64,000 bases of DNA, from positions 11,239 to 75,238 of the forward strand of contig JAKCWW010000408.1 of assembly GCA_026260175.1 (NCBI GenBank), given 5' to 3'. This DNA is from Reticulitermes lucifugus (lineage: Eukaryota; Arthropoda; Insecta; Blattodea; Rhinotermitidae). The notes beneath the pieces were generated by a model. The model was not told the DNA's origin. It made no database searches and was given only the letters and a program-made list of their open reading frames with translations. This document shows positions 45,835 through 57,104 of the stretch, piece after piece. The stretch's first letter is position 1; the number at the start of each line of letters is the position of its first letter. The position numbers and the translations under genes were made by a program.

Positions 45835-46070
45835 AGATCTGTATTCGTATCGCCATCCTCCAAAGAGACCCAAACCGCCTCGGGGGCCCACCCAACCCCC
45901 TATTCGTTGGATACAGAGTGAGGCTACTTGCCCGGGACTTAAGCGGCCAGGGTGCAAACCTGACCACTTCCCTTCGCCTAGTGCCGTGGTAATGAATGAG
46001 TGGAGCTATACCTCTACAACTCTTTACGCTTTTGTGGAGTACACAGGGGCAACTTGACCTTTTACGTTGA
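45835..46070 (+). mobile_element. S1-type SINE, head missing
   Basis: Blocks agacccaaaccgcctcgggg, cacccaaccccctattcgtt, ggcccgggacttaagcggcc-like sequence, ttcgcctagtgccgtggtaa and the tail cttttgtggagtacacaggg are in S1 order. The tRNA promoter has gone. The ORFs on both strands here are shadows. Confidence 0.55.
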
Positions 46071-46439
46071 CCCACAGTTCGAAATTCTGTGCAGACAATT
46101 TGGTGATGTTAAACAGAATAAGAGGTCTTTTGTTGCTGTGTTCAAAGCCTATTTTAAGTTATTTGTAACGATGATCTGGAAGCGTAGGGAGCAAAGGGCG
46201 GTTTTACAAAAGATATTTCATGCCCAGCGCAAGGTAACACGAGAGCGCTGTCGTTTCTAAAGTGTAGTAGTTTCATTTTTTACAGGTTTGCCAACAATTC
46301 AATACTGGCCTTTCGACATGTAAAATTTTACAATTCACTGCATCAAATATGCATAGTGTTCATAAATAACTTTTTCCATTTTGGAGCTCAAGATAAGGGC
46401 TCCATTAACTACGTACAAATTAAGTGACCTGGTCGCTGG

Positions 46440-46790
46440 TCCTTGACGTACGAAGGTTTGTGGATGGGTGGCTTGGTGATTGTATTTATTAAATTGCTGA
46501 TTACTGGTTGGAATCTTGGTCGCTTGGTTGGTTTGTTCGTTGGATGATTCTTTGTTTGGTTGATGGGTTGGTTGGCTGATTGATTATTTAAATGGTTGAG
46601 TGGTTGATTTCGTTCGTGATCGTTTTTGGTTGGATGGTTTTCTTTTTGTTTGGCTTGAGGGTCGGTTGATTGATTAATTAGTTGGCTGATGTTGGTCACG
46701 TCTTTCGTCAGCTCATTGGTTGATTTTGTTGATTTTGTGGCTGTTTGGTTGGTTTTATTGGTTTTGTAGCTTCAGGCTCCTATCTTGTAT
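46440..46790. repeat. Degenerate TTGG/TTGATT-rich tract
   Basis: For about 350 bp the plus strand is built from variants of ttggttgg, ttggttgatt and ttggctgatt without a fixed period. The minus-strand ORF, rich in N, P, Q and T, is a translation of it. Confidence 0.7.
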
Positions 46791-47999
46791 GGTTGGTTTG
46801 TTAAGTGTCTGACTCATTTTTCTGACTTACTTGTCAGTTTCAGAGATTGTGTAATTTCGAATAAAACGAGAATATTATATTTTTAAATTGGAAAACATGG
46901 GGGGGAGGGGGCTTGACATACTTTAAGAAACTACCCCGCATTTTCCTGGAATTTTAGACAAAAATTTCGAAAATCTCAGTGTGTGTTGGCACTCCAGTCG
47001 AGAGTTAAGTCATGCAGCAACAGAAAAAAAGGCAAGAATGCTAACCATTACACCATTCCGTTCGGCATACATTGCTTGTGATGTCACAAAGCGGTTCAGC
47101 CCTTATTTAAAAATACACAAAAATAACTGACCATAAAAATAATTGGAACTGCTTCGTGTAAAACGTTACACTTCAGTGAACGCTTTGTAAATAGATATTC
47201 TCACTGAATGTGTTCAAACACTGGACTATTCTCTGAACATATAACGTAGCAGACATCATTCATCAGAGTGTAAATTGGATCTTAGTTATAAAAAAAACTT
47301 CATTGCTGTGTTTACATACGGAATTATATACAACGTAACACACGGCGAGATGAGTGTTTTAACATTGAGTGACGGCGTGACGTGACATCAGGTGTAAATA
47401 AAATGGTTGTACTTACAATCTCCCGTGGAGATCCCCACACTTACTAAATTGAAAGACCCTCCGGTTTACCCGCGGATCAATTTAGAATTCGCGTCAGGTG
47501 CACTGCCTCCCCACTGTGCCGAGAGAAGCTGGCGTCGTGGTTGATGGCGGCCAGCACAACATAAGATAATTCTTAATTTCATCAAAATGGATAAATGGTT
47601 CTGCACATTCTACCCATTTCTGAGCTTTCAAGTGGATGCAGACTGAATGCGCAATCACGCAATTTATTGGTGAACTTAATTCATCTTCAAAGTAATTTCT
47701 CTCATTATTTATTTGTTTATTTAAGTAACGGTGTTGTCGAATTGTAGGATGGTTGGTGAGTAACAAATTGGAAATTATAATGAAGTGGTCGTGGCCTGGA
47801 TTGATATATTATTCTTGCATTTACCTTGGATTCACTGATGGAAACTACAAAAAATATCAGTCACCAGACTTGTAGCCATGTCCCTGGACGAAAATCAAAG
47901 ATTTTTTCTCCCCAATATATCATAAGCATTACCGATTCAGCCAACTTGCTCGACAGTTTTTTGCCATTGTGTAAAGCAATCAACCAAGTAACTGCAATG
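46791..47999. other. No recognisable feature
   Basis: AT-rich. Flanked by the TTGG-rich tract on one side and its strand-complement type on the other. Confidence 0.3.
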
Positions 48000-48270
48000 G
48001 CACCCAATCTAACCAAGAGAACCAAATGAATAAAGCGAAAAAATAGAACCAAATAAACCAAATAAATTGAACCACTAGAACCAACAGAACCAAATCAATT
48101 AGCCAAAACAAGTGATCAAACCAAATTAATCTTACCAAATAAAGCAAGCTATCCTACTGAAAGAAATGAAGAAACCAAATAATGATGATTAACAAAACAA
48201 ATCGAATCCACAATACTAAGTGAACAAAGTGAATTAAGTGAAGGAATCGAATAAATAGGAATCAAATAAC
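48000..48270. repeat. Degenerate AACCAA(A/T)-rich tract
   Basis: Plus-strand variants of aaccaaataaa and gaaccaa without a fixed period. In base composition this is the reverse-strand counterpart of 46440-46790, so the two tracts face each other 1.2 kb apart. Confidence 0.6.
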
Positions 48271-48314
48271 CGAATTACCTATATCAGCTTATGAATATCC
48301 ATAATATGGAAGTA

Positions 48315-48960
48315 GAAGGCGTGTTTAATAAGTAAGGTCCCCAAGTCTGTAACTTTTTCATTAATCAAGCATATTATTTTTGTGTAGTAGGTAGACCTTG
48401 TAGGAATAATATGAAACAGATGGCACTGCTGTTCGAGTGATAAGTTGATGTGCAATGGCAACGACACTAGAAAACTGGTCTCGCAGAGAAGTTTTTTTTA
48501 TACACGGAACATATTTCCACCATTGACATTTACTGCCTATTGAAGTAGTTGTATTATAGGAGGTAGTGTTTTTTTCAATAATTTTTCACTAGTTACTGAT
48601 TCTTCTTCTTCTTTGATTCCTCACGTAGCGGACGGTGCGGGTGACTCGTTTCTTTTATACTCACGGAAGTTGGTAAATTAGTACAACTTGCAATCTGTAT
48701 GGCTGATTTAAGTATACTGTCAATATAAATAAAGCTTTAATTAAAAAAAAAAAGTTGTATTTTGATGGCGTAATGAGAGTGCAGCACGACACAGTACGGT
48801 GCAAAGTTAGAAAATGGTGCAACCGATTTCCGTGATAATGGCCCTGGTCGGTCCCGCATATGGAAGACGGATTTCAACGCAGCACAAATGGAGGAACTGA
48901 TACTGGAAAAGCAATCAGAAGTAACACTTAGAGCGTCACCGATTCCACAGAAATGAGGAA
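48315..48960 (+). pseudogene. Mariner-like element remnant
   Basis: The start gaaggcgtgtttaataagta-agg resembles mariner 5' ends. An ATG at about 48453 begins MATTLENWSRREV, like the start of mariner transposases. After a nested insertion (48556-48752) the text resumes with DGVMRVQ, VRKWCNRF and, in the next frame, DNGPGRSR and a QMEELILE motif, matching the N-terminal helix-turn-helix region. Frameshifts and stops are frequent. The catalytic region is absent. The assignment rests on short motifs and is moderate. Confidence 0.5.
48547..48761 (+). mobile_element. Nested poly(A) retrocopy with 9-bp TSD
   Basis: The insertion 48556-48752 ends in a run of ten or more A (48743 onward), preceded 10 bases upstream by the polyadenylation signal AATAAA (48728-48733). 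The flanks agttgtatt (48547-48555) and agttgtatt (48753-48761) are a perfect 9-bp duplication. Removing one copy of the duplication and the insert brings the mariner-like text back together. The insert has no motif I recognise. It is a 5'-truncated copy of some polyadenylated RNA, either host 3' UTR or a LINE tail. Confidence 0.7.
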
Positions 48961-48964
48961 GTGA

Positions 48965-50211
48965 AAATGGCTGTTCGTCTTTCGTATCGGACGTGATTTT
49001 TGGTCCGGTTCACTACTTGTCAAAATTCATCCTGTCGTTATTATAAGCACTGCACCCTGTCCATTCCTGTTTATGTGATAGTACGTTTGCTCCCTACGCC
49101 TCCGCCAACTGAAGACGAATTTCCATCATTGCGATATCCTTCACACACAACAATCGGCTCACACTGTGAACTTCGACATGTGACCATGTTTGCAATACGT
49201 CTGTCTTCTTTAAACTGATTGTATGCCACTACGACACATTTAGGCCTAACGTGCTCTGTCGTAGCTGTATGGTGACACAGACGATCTACGCATTCCCTTT
49301 AACGTTGTGAAATCGGCAGTCAGATAATGCTATTTTGCGTGAGAATTGTTCTTACCTTATTTCTTGCAAGTCCCTTGTAAATGAAGAGCGAAGGTTAAGA
49401 AAGTTTCTTTTACGTATTTTGCTACACAAATTTGCGCCTTGTTCTTATGTCCTTCGAACTTTTTGCCTTTTCACCGTCTCTCTCAGAAAGATTCTCCAGT
49501 CTTATTCAATCTCCACGACCGCTATACGTCTTGATGACATGGTGCACGTGTAGGTTTGTTTTACCAAACTACTGAATATAATCGGATAAGCATTATGTGG
49601 CCAGCGTTCAGGTTCCACTGGTTTTACGTTACATGACTGAAATTTAAATGTCTTCTTGCAGGTAAGAATATTAGAGGTCTGAATTGGGCTGCTACCACTT
49701 AGGACAGAACTATCGTATGTCATTTCTTTTATTCCAATAAATCTTCCCTACAGTATTCAAGTTAAAGAAATCTGTTTCACTCTGCAGCACAGTTTTCAAG
49801 GAACTTCCCGAAGGACGAAAATAAACATTAAGAAATTATCATCACTTCAGAGCACAACGAACAAACACACATTGCTTGGAACTGGAGAAAGTCGCTAAAT
49901 ATTTCCATCAGCTACTCAAGCAAGCGGAAACTTTCTGAAGTAGTAAAAACTGTTGAAAATAACAACAGTTCTTTAAAACGGATGATTCCAGCACTCAGCT
50001 TAAATTTTCTTCACGTGAGTGCCAGATTATTTCAGCTTTCTTTTTAGGGGAAAAGCGCTGGTCTAAAGACTTGTTCTGTAGACTTAGTAGCGTGCTATGT
50101 ATTGGCGAGAGACAAAGATGTGTGAGTTCCAAGAAATGAAGGAGGAAGAGAAGTAGGTAAACGGAAGAAGTGAAGATAGTTGTCTCTCCGTTCATCCTTC
50201 TTTTTTACTTT

Positions 50212-50251
<40 letters not shown>

Positions 50252-50312
50252 ACATACGTATTTCTCTTCTACCAAATGTATGAAAATTATTATACATGGA
50301 AAATGCTGCTGG
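48965..50312. other. No recognisable feature except (TA)n at about 50214-50247
   Basis: AT-rich with a ta dinucleotide run of about 17 units. ORFs of 66-73 codons have no motif. Confidence 0.35.
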
Positions 50313-50567
50313 GTTAAGACTTTTTTTTCTCTGCAGCCCTAGTTTGCCTAGGCCTCATTGTGGAGGTTTCGAAATCACACTTATTTAGACACACCAAGCG
50401 CGCTAGTGTTCCTCCGGACGAGTGATGGGTCGCTACCTGACAACACACAACATTCACAAGAGACTGACATTCGTGTCACCGGCGGCATTCGAGCCAGCAA
50501 TCCCAGCAAGCGAGTAGCCGCAGATCCACTCCTTAGACCGCGCGGCCACTGGGATCGGCGTTAAGAC
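50313..50567 (-). mobile_element. SINE S2 with 8-bp TSD
   Basis: The minus-strand head GCCGATCCCAGTGGCCGCGC with GGTCTAAGGAGTGG and a B-box region (GGGATTGCTGGCTCGAATG) leads into the S2 body and ends in an A-run (plus-strand t run at 50321-50328). The flanks gttaagac at 50313-50320 and 50560-50567 are identical. Confidence 0.85.
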
Positions 50568-50569
50568 AA

Positions 50570-51674
50570 CGTACTGTAAGAAACTATAAATGAAATTGAA
50601 AGTGTTGAAGGGAAAAATTGAAGCTGGATATCTGTATCTCAAAATAATAGTTCTTGTTTTTCTTGTATTTCTTTATACCTTTTACTTAAGCAATTTTTCC
50701 GGAGTACGGAATGAATGTGTTGTCTCAGACTCGATTGCATATTGGAACTAGTGATCGGATCTGAAAAACTTCAGTGTGTTACTACGTAGTTCTCAATGCT
50801 CGGAAATTCTACAAAAATAAATTAATTTTTAGAAGATTATGTGTGTTAAGCTTCCAAACTTGTCAGTGATCCTAATTACCACGCCATGATGGCGTGCAGG
50901 CAAAATAAAAGCAAAGACCTTAGCATTAGACTAAGGCGCGTACTCAGCTTGACGCTCCGGTTACTGTAACCTCGAGTAAAGAGGTGCAGTGCACTGGTTA
51001 AAGACGGGTCAGTCTTCGCATTGATACGGACGAGATGAAGAGTAAAATCTATTACTGTTTCAGAAATAAAAATTGTAACTTCAAAGAGACCTATGTTGCT
51101 GTACTGAGGCAACCAAAGAAGTCTCATGGATAATGAGAATAACGGCATTTCAGGCTCTCTTTCTGTTTGATGTTGTATTCCCCTCCGGGCCATCCCGGCC
51201 TGTGTTAATGAACCCAAAGTTCCGGTTGCTATACCGACGTCACGGTAAGAAGTCACACCGATAACCCCACTTCCAATCTCCCTCCAGCCTACTTTCCTAT
51301 ATTCATCGCCAGTCTTCTATACATTCTGTTCACTGGAATGCTGGTAGTGGTAACGCGTGATAACCTTGCTTAGTGACAACATCTTTGGGCTGGTTGATAT
51401 AGGCAATACGTGTCTGGAGAGGATTAGAATAGTGGAAAATGAATGGGAAGCCTCGAGCGTCGTCTTCCCAACCATCCCTTCTTTCTGTGGCCCAGTACGC
51501 CGTTAGACTGTCAAGGACCTGCCGCTCACTCCTCTCTCACTCTGGCACTTTTGGGAGGGACGATTTCACTACCATATCAGACACCGTAGCTACTATTTAT
51601 AATGCACGCATCTGGCTGCACCATCCATGTCTGTCTTGACTTGTATAGTTTGGGCGTCATAGGGATCTGCCCAA
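50570..51674. other. No recognisable feature
   Basis: The 126-codon minus-strand ORF (50876-51256) has no motif I can name. Nothing here recurs in the window. Confidence 0.3.
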
Positions 51675-51900
51675 CTCCGAAACTGAATGTATAAGAAACA
51701 ACCTAAAAGAAAGAGTCCACTTGCGAGATGTAGGTACAGATGGTGGCATAATTTTAAATTTCACATTAAACCGTATGTGAGGAGAGGACTCAACGCTTCT
51801 GGCTCAGGACAGATCCGTAGGCGTGATCTTAGAAGGCATTTGAAAGGAAGCGATCCTGTTCTAATCGGTACTATCTTAGCGTTTGCCTGGAGGAACTGAG
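51675..51900 (+). pseudogene. LINE-A-like C-terminal remnant
   Basis: The 70-codon ORF contains LARCRYRWWHNFKFHIK, resembling the [13 protein letters not shown] motif, and RRGLNASGSGQIRRR, which in the neighbouring frame gives GLN.I.LAQDRS-like text. Frameshifted. Assigned by comparison with the copies at 4.8 and 25.4 kb. Confidence 0.45.
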
Positions 51901-52009
51901 AATAAACAGGGCACATCATTCAGCACTGCTGATGACTCGGCAGAGATTGGACCTACGCATCTCTAGGATACGAGGCTAGAACGTTACGTTTACCAAGTCA
52001 GTGGGGTGG

Positions 52010-52070
52010 GTAGCAGGTGTGCAGGTGTTGAAAATTGCTGTCTTCTGGTACATGACACCGTGTTGTTTAG
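52010..52070 (-). mobile_element. Family-2 terminal fragment
   Basis: ttgctgtcttctggtacatg, acaccgtgttgtttagtaga and taggcaccagcgtt are the family-2 terminus read from its outer end, matching the reverse complement of 55.6 and 53.7 kb. It breaks off before the GAAA/stem II part. Confidence 0.55.
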
Positions 52071-52244
52071 TAGATAGGCACCAGCGTTGCAGAGAAAAAC
52101 AAAATAGGCAATGCGCGTATAACGTAACACTTTGGCGCGTTCGCATAACCATTGTTGTCATGGAAACGCAAGAATGCGTTCTGTGAATATCGTTGAGCAA
52201 CATCACTGCGGACAATATAAACATATTGAGTGTTGCATAGCAAT

Positions 52245-52536
52245 GCTTTTATGGAGAATTTATGTCGCCGGAAACAATGAAACGTACTTAGTGTAAAGCA
52301 GTGCCAGACATTTATGTCCCCGGAAACAATAAAACGTACTTAGTGTAAAGTAGTGCCAGACATTTTTCTCCGAGTTTAAACAAATTTGGATTTCCTCGAC
52401 AAATTTTCATGAAAGATTTCAATGTTAAATTTAACGGAAATCCGTCCGGTGGGTGCCGCGTTGATGCATGCGGACAGACGGACGGACATGACGAAACTAA
52501 CAGGCATTCTTCTCGATTATGCGAACGCGCCTAAAC
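52245..52536 (+). repeat. Dispersed repeat R, plus-strand copy
   Basis: Contains ggaaacaataaaacgtactt, ggaaatccgtccggtgggtg, atgcatgcggacagacggac and catgacgaaactaacaggca. The same string of blocks occurs inverted at 54080-54355. It is a shared element of unknown class. The gacagacggacgg segment is a degenerate simple repeat inside it. Confidence 0.75.
52259..52362. repeat. 52-bp direct duplication inside repeat R
   Basis: Two adjacent copies (52259-52310, 52311-52362) of tttatgtcgccggaaacaat ... cagtgccagaca with three or so differences. The inverted copy at 54 kb has only one unit, so the duplication arose in this copy. Confidence 0.85.
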
Positions 52537-53194
52537 ACATTTTGCCTCACATCTGGAGGAGCGTTCGTAAAGCTACGAAACCCGCAGTCACAGTAACTGG
52601 TAAAACGTCCAAGATTCGAACCCAAAACTTTCCGGTTACGAAATAGCGATGTGACGCGTAATGAGAGGATCATTGCCTTGCGTCTTGTGGCTTTAACTGT
52701 GCTCAAATCGTGTATGAAGTGAACGTATGTGGCCTTGGTGCAGGCGATGTAGTGTAGGGTGGACAGTGCAGGTGTACCTCACTGTATTTAGGAGGGCGGA
52801 GAGAAGGACCTTACAACAATAAAATATTCCAAAGAGGTAATCAGAGAGGAGGGAGTGAGTCACATGACAGGTATCAAGTTCTACGTGACTGGAATGTAGA
52901 CTTTACACCCACTACTGCATACTGTACGTAAAAAGCAACTGGAACTGAGTTATTATGTGTAATACCGCTGATAAAGCCATTTCCTTGTACTGTCTTAAGA
53001 AGTATATCGTAATGCTGGTAAAACGATTACAGCTCGTATCTCAGTAGACTAAACAGCTCGTCTGGTACAGTTGTATGTAAAGTTGTCGTGTTATATCAAA
53101 CTAACAGGCAAGCTGATTCCTATTACAGTCTCGTCAAGCTTTACGGGAAGGCGTTTTTTTTAAAAAAAAAGAATGACGTTACAAATATGAACAG

Positions 53195-53600
53195 AACATT
53201 ACGTCGCAGCTTTGTGTGGTCCTGAAACATGGTCATTTCGGAATGTAGATCAGAAATACTTGGGGAAGTTTAGAAATGTGGTGCTGGAGAAGGATGGAGA
53301 AAGTCAGTTGGACCGATCGTGTGAAAAATGAAGTATTACAAAGAGGAAAGGAACATTCTGTATGCAATAAAAATAAGGAATGCAAACTGGTTTGGTCACA
53401 ATCTTGCGTAGAAACTGCCTTCTAAGACACGTCATTTAAGGGGGGAAAAAACAAGGGACGAGAAGAAGAGGAAGAAGAAGTGCGCATCTACTGGATGACC
53501 TTAAGGAAACGAGATGATACTGGAAATTTAAATAGGAAGCACTAGATCACACTGACAGTGTAGAACACACTAGAATTCGATTTGGAAGTGGTTATGAACC
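53195..53600 (+). pseudogene. LINE-C reverse transcriptase C-terminus, heavily decayed
   Basis: Across frames the motifs LCGPETWSFRNVDQKYLGKF, WCWRRMEKVSWTDRVKNEV and NWFGHNL, then a GRRRRRRSAHLLDDLKE-like stretch and TRIRFGSGYEPIV, occur in the same order as in LINE-C at 40.3-40.8 kb. There are several frameshifts. Confidence 0.75.
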
Positions 53601-53679
53601 TATCGTAAGACTGCGTGATTATAGCATTTCGCCTGGACGTCTCGCCACTTGCGTAATGCTCTACAGAAGTTTCCATGAA

Positions 53680-53755
53680 TTTCTGACGTCATATAACTTG
53701 TTAAATATGCACCAAGATTTTGGAGGAACGTACTGCCTCCATCTTCAGGATCCAA
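53680..53755 (-). mobile_element. Family-2 fragment with intact hammerhead half-core
   Basis: The minus strand reads CTGAAGA (53742-53748), T, stem II GGAGG/CCTCC (53736-53740, 53722-53726), then AAAA in place of GAAA and TC-TTGG-TG in place of stem III. It continues into the terminus gcatatttaacaagttatat and gacgtcag. G12 is lost, so the motif should be inactive. Confidence 0.5.
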
Positions 53756-54079
53756 GAGTAAATTTTCAACTCTCCTACCCTGATTGTACAGGAGCGATAG
53801 GTACCAATGTTCCGATGTAACATAGTGTCTCCATTTCTGCACAGCACATTCCTTCGCAACACTGGCAGTTTGCCAGACTACATGACTTCAGATCCCAGAC
53901 CATCAGAACAGTCGTGAAAACCCATACATATCTCACATTGCAATTCTAATCGACTTACATTCCATCTTCCACTGTTAATGACAATGTATATGCTTGCATT
54001 TCCTAAGCGAGGGCGCCCATAAATTCTGTAACGTATTTATAGCGCCTTTACCTCCATATTTTTCTCAGCTATTACTGTC

Positions 54080-54355
54080 TCCTTTTAGGTTGCGTTCGCA
54101 TAAGTCGCGAGAAACGCCTATTAGCTTCGTCATGTGTGTCCGTTCGTCCGTCTGTCTGTCCGCATGTATCAGCTCCGCTCCCACTGGACGGATTTCCGCG
54201 AAATTTGACATTGGGAACTGTTATGAAAATCTGTCTATAAAATAAAAATTTGTTTCAAATCGGACAAGAATATCGGGCACTTTGCATGAAGACCTAAGTA
54301 CGTTTTATTGTTGCCGGAGAAAGAAATTCGCTATAAAATTCCTCTCTTAGTGTGA
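54080..54355 (-). repeat. Dispersed repeat R, minus-strand copy
   Basis: The reverse complement aligns with 52245-52536 over its whole length: gcaacaataaaacgtactta, gcggaaatccgtccagtggg, acatgcggacagacagacgg, catgacgaagctaataggcg and a common end gcgacttatgcgaacgc. The two copies lie inverted around the LINE-C and family-2 fragments. Confidence 0.75.
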
Positions 54356-54617
54356 AGTAGCCGCGTCGGTTTAATCATTACGAAATGTTTTTAGCTCAGT
54401 AACAATACGAAAGAGAACGCATTGTTGCCTACCCGTGGCAAAGCATTCCAGATTTATATTGTTGACAAAGACATATAGGTATACAGTACAAAGAAAACAT
54501 TGTTGATTTTCTATGACAGAGGTGTTTATCTCAGATGCAATACTAAGAAATCTTTGTTGCCATCGACATAAATGCGAGTGAAACTGTATTAGACTGTATG
54601 GCTAGCCGACGAGGTAT

Positions 54618-54871
54618 AGATCGCCCTATTTTGTAAAAAAGGGGACAATTCACAAAATTTCAATATTACAAGAGAAGCAAAAAAAAAGATTATAAAGAAA
54701 CTCTCCTCTTTGTTGGAAATGAAGTATTTGAACTATGAAAATGATAATATTACCATTTTGACAGCGCAGATAGTTCATTTGCAATAAAAGGGAAAGGATA
54801 ACTGGTATTTGCTTCTTCTGTGAAATTAATGTTTTGTGGGTTGTCTCCATTTTACGAAATAGGGACGAGAT
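54618..54871. mobile_element. 246-bp MITE, copy 2, with 4-bp TSD
   Basis: The element runs 54622-54867, flanked by AGAT (54618-54621, 54868-54871). The left end (CGCCCTATTTTGTAAAAAAG ... cacaaaattt ... agagaagcaaa) and the reverse complement of the right end (CGTCCCTATTTCGTAAAATG ... cacaaaacattaatt ... gaagaagcaaa) are inverted over about 60 bp, better preserved than in copy 1. The length equals copy 1 exactly. Non-autonomous. Confidence 0.8.
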
Positions 54872-54967
54872 ATTACACAAGAGCACCACAAGGTTACGTT
54901 ATATACATAACTTGCCTATCTTGTTTAAAAGACCTTCAGACTTTTAATAACAACCTACGTTGTTTTG

Positions 54968-55262
54968 TATTGACTAAGCTAAGGGCTGGACAGACGTGTG
55001 ATCATGTTTCGACTTTCGACAGGGACAATAGATATTGTTTTTTTCCGCAAAGCATCCAGACCAGGTCTGGGGCCTACACAACCTGCTATTCAATGGGTAC
55101 CAAATGCTGTTTCCTCGCGAATACGGGTATAGCGGCTGGGACAGGAAGCTGAATACACACACATTCATCTAGTATCGAGGGTACAGCTATGAATCCGTTT
55201 CTCCATATTCCTTCATGGCGTGGTGTTTAAGCAAGCACAAGAAAAATTAGGTTTTACTTTAC
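54968..55262 (+). mobile_element. S1-type SINE, cttcatggc-tail subfamily
   Basis: Blocks taagggctggacagacgtgt (decayed head), aagcatccagaccaggtctg, cctgctattcaatgggtacc, gggtatagcggctgg, attcatctagtatcgagggt and 3' end tattccttcatggcgtggtg, ending with ttaggttttactttacc. The head lacks a clear B box. Confidence 0.65.
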
Positions 55263-55507
55263 CCTTTAGACTTCCTTCCACATCTTTCCATTTCATTATA
55301 CACGTTGGATGTTACTAATATATAGGGCTCTGACGATGATGTATGACCCACTGACATAATCTTACTTTTTGGACGTTGTCTGCTTCCGAAACGTAGTGCT
55401 TAATTAAAAATTAGACTATTGACAAACTCCAAAAAAAGAAGATTATATCAGTACGAATGTATAGTCTGAGCTAGTGACACGATCGCTTAATAAATCGTAA
55501 GTAAAGT

Positions 55508-55650
55508 CAAGATTGCCGTCGTCATGTAGATTATTAGAAATTTACTGATGTTTCGGAGGACAGTACTCTATGATGATGGAGGCAGTATGTTTCTCCGAAA
55601 CGTTGTTGAATTCATGCCGGACTGCAGGGCGTCACACCCCAGACGACAGT
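55508..55650. mobile_element. Family-2 palindromic element with hammerhead-like motif
   Basis: The left part (gattgccgtcgtcatgtaga ... actgatgtttcggaggacag) and the right part (tatgatgatggaggcagtat, gtttctccgaaacgttgttg, cagggcgtcacaccccagac) are inverted relatives. On the plus strand ATGATGA (C3 replaced by A), T, GGAG/CTCC, GAAA and AC-GTTG-TT follow in order. The outer left arm is strongly diverged. Confidence 0.55.
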
Positions 55651-55654
55651 AATT

Positions 55655-57100
55655 TTCAGTCACTCTTATAAGAACTTCAAATTTGGTATGAAGAGGGCAT
55701 TTAACGAGACGTGCACTTTGCTTCAGACGCTAAGCTTTTGTATGTGTGTGCTCTATTTTGAGAAATACTGATAAAGCTGCATTTGGACTTCATAGAATAG
55801 GTACCGAAATAAAAATTGGCCAGTTTTTAATATGGATTCCCAAATCTGACATATCCCTTTAATAGTTTGCGAGGTAAAAGATGAGAACAGACAGGCATGA
55901 CATCCTCATTACGCATTCATTTGCTGTAATTTGTGCACAGAACGCATTTAAAACTGAACATGAACTCCAACGCTTAGGATCTCCTCTTTGAGATAATCTC
56001 TCTCTCTCTCTTTCCCTTTCGATTTCTTTAGACCTACATTAACACGGCATTGAGACTTCAGTCTGGCCCGCATGCTGAATATCAAGTCTACGCCTAGACA
56101 ATCCCGTAGTTGCATTGTGATAAATGCAGCTTGTCAACTTGGCTTAAGACTTGCCGGAGGTTGTGATTTCTAACACCTGTCTTGGGGACCCTTGAAAGTG
56201 ATCGCTGTAAGCTGTTACAACATGAATTATTACACCAGTAATACTACCTCACTGCCATTTGTTACGTCTGGCGTCTTTCTTTATTTCGTTATGAGTTGCG
56301 TCATACATTTATATATCTTATATCCACATTCATCGTACACGGGGCATGACTGTGTAAAATTACTCATATATTATTTTACTGTGGCATGACTACTGCGAGT
56401 ACTGTTAGCATTTCTGTTCTACTGTACTAAGGAATATATCAGCAGAGAACACTGCGGCTACTCCCTTCATAAATTACCTGTCACTCATCCAACATGGAAC
56501 AGTCCCTGGTGTGTCCATCTCAGCTACGTTAACCATCAACCGGTTACCTGCTTGTTGACCTCCCAGTCCATTCGGCTGAGCCTCCTTTTCAAGAATAGAG
56601 ACATATATATGTTTGTCCCTCTGTCTAAGCACCTTGCCATTAAAGGCGTACTGTCCGAGTAAATTGTTTTGGAGCTGTGCACTGTCCTCTTGTTATGGTA
56701 CAGCAATGAATATACCCTTCAAACAGAAAACATTAACTCAATACTCCTTTACACAATACTGTACTGATAGATGAATTACTGTACGTAGTATGTACACTTT
56801 GTCTTTCGTACAACAGAATAGAGCGGTCACGGGCACAAATTCCCGTAAGCCATGAATCTGAAAGTTTAACACGTATTCTGATTATAGCGCTGAATAAAGG
56901 CCATGGAAATAAATCCTGTGAATGAGGATGATGATGATAACGGTACTCGAGATTTTCTCTTTTACTGTTTGTTCTTCTGGCTTCTGTAAACCAGCCCAAA
57001 GCGCTTGTCTGTAGGAAAAGTTATCAGGTAGATATTACTAGCAGAATTGTTGTGAACAGAATGGCGAGGGGATTGGAGGGAGTGTAGGAAAGCACGCTGG
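55655..57100. other. No recognisable feature except a short (CT)n at about 55997
   Basis: AT-rich. ORFs of 65-88 codons have no motif. Confidence 0.3.
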
Positions 57101-57104
57101 AGGA

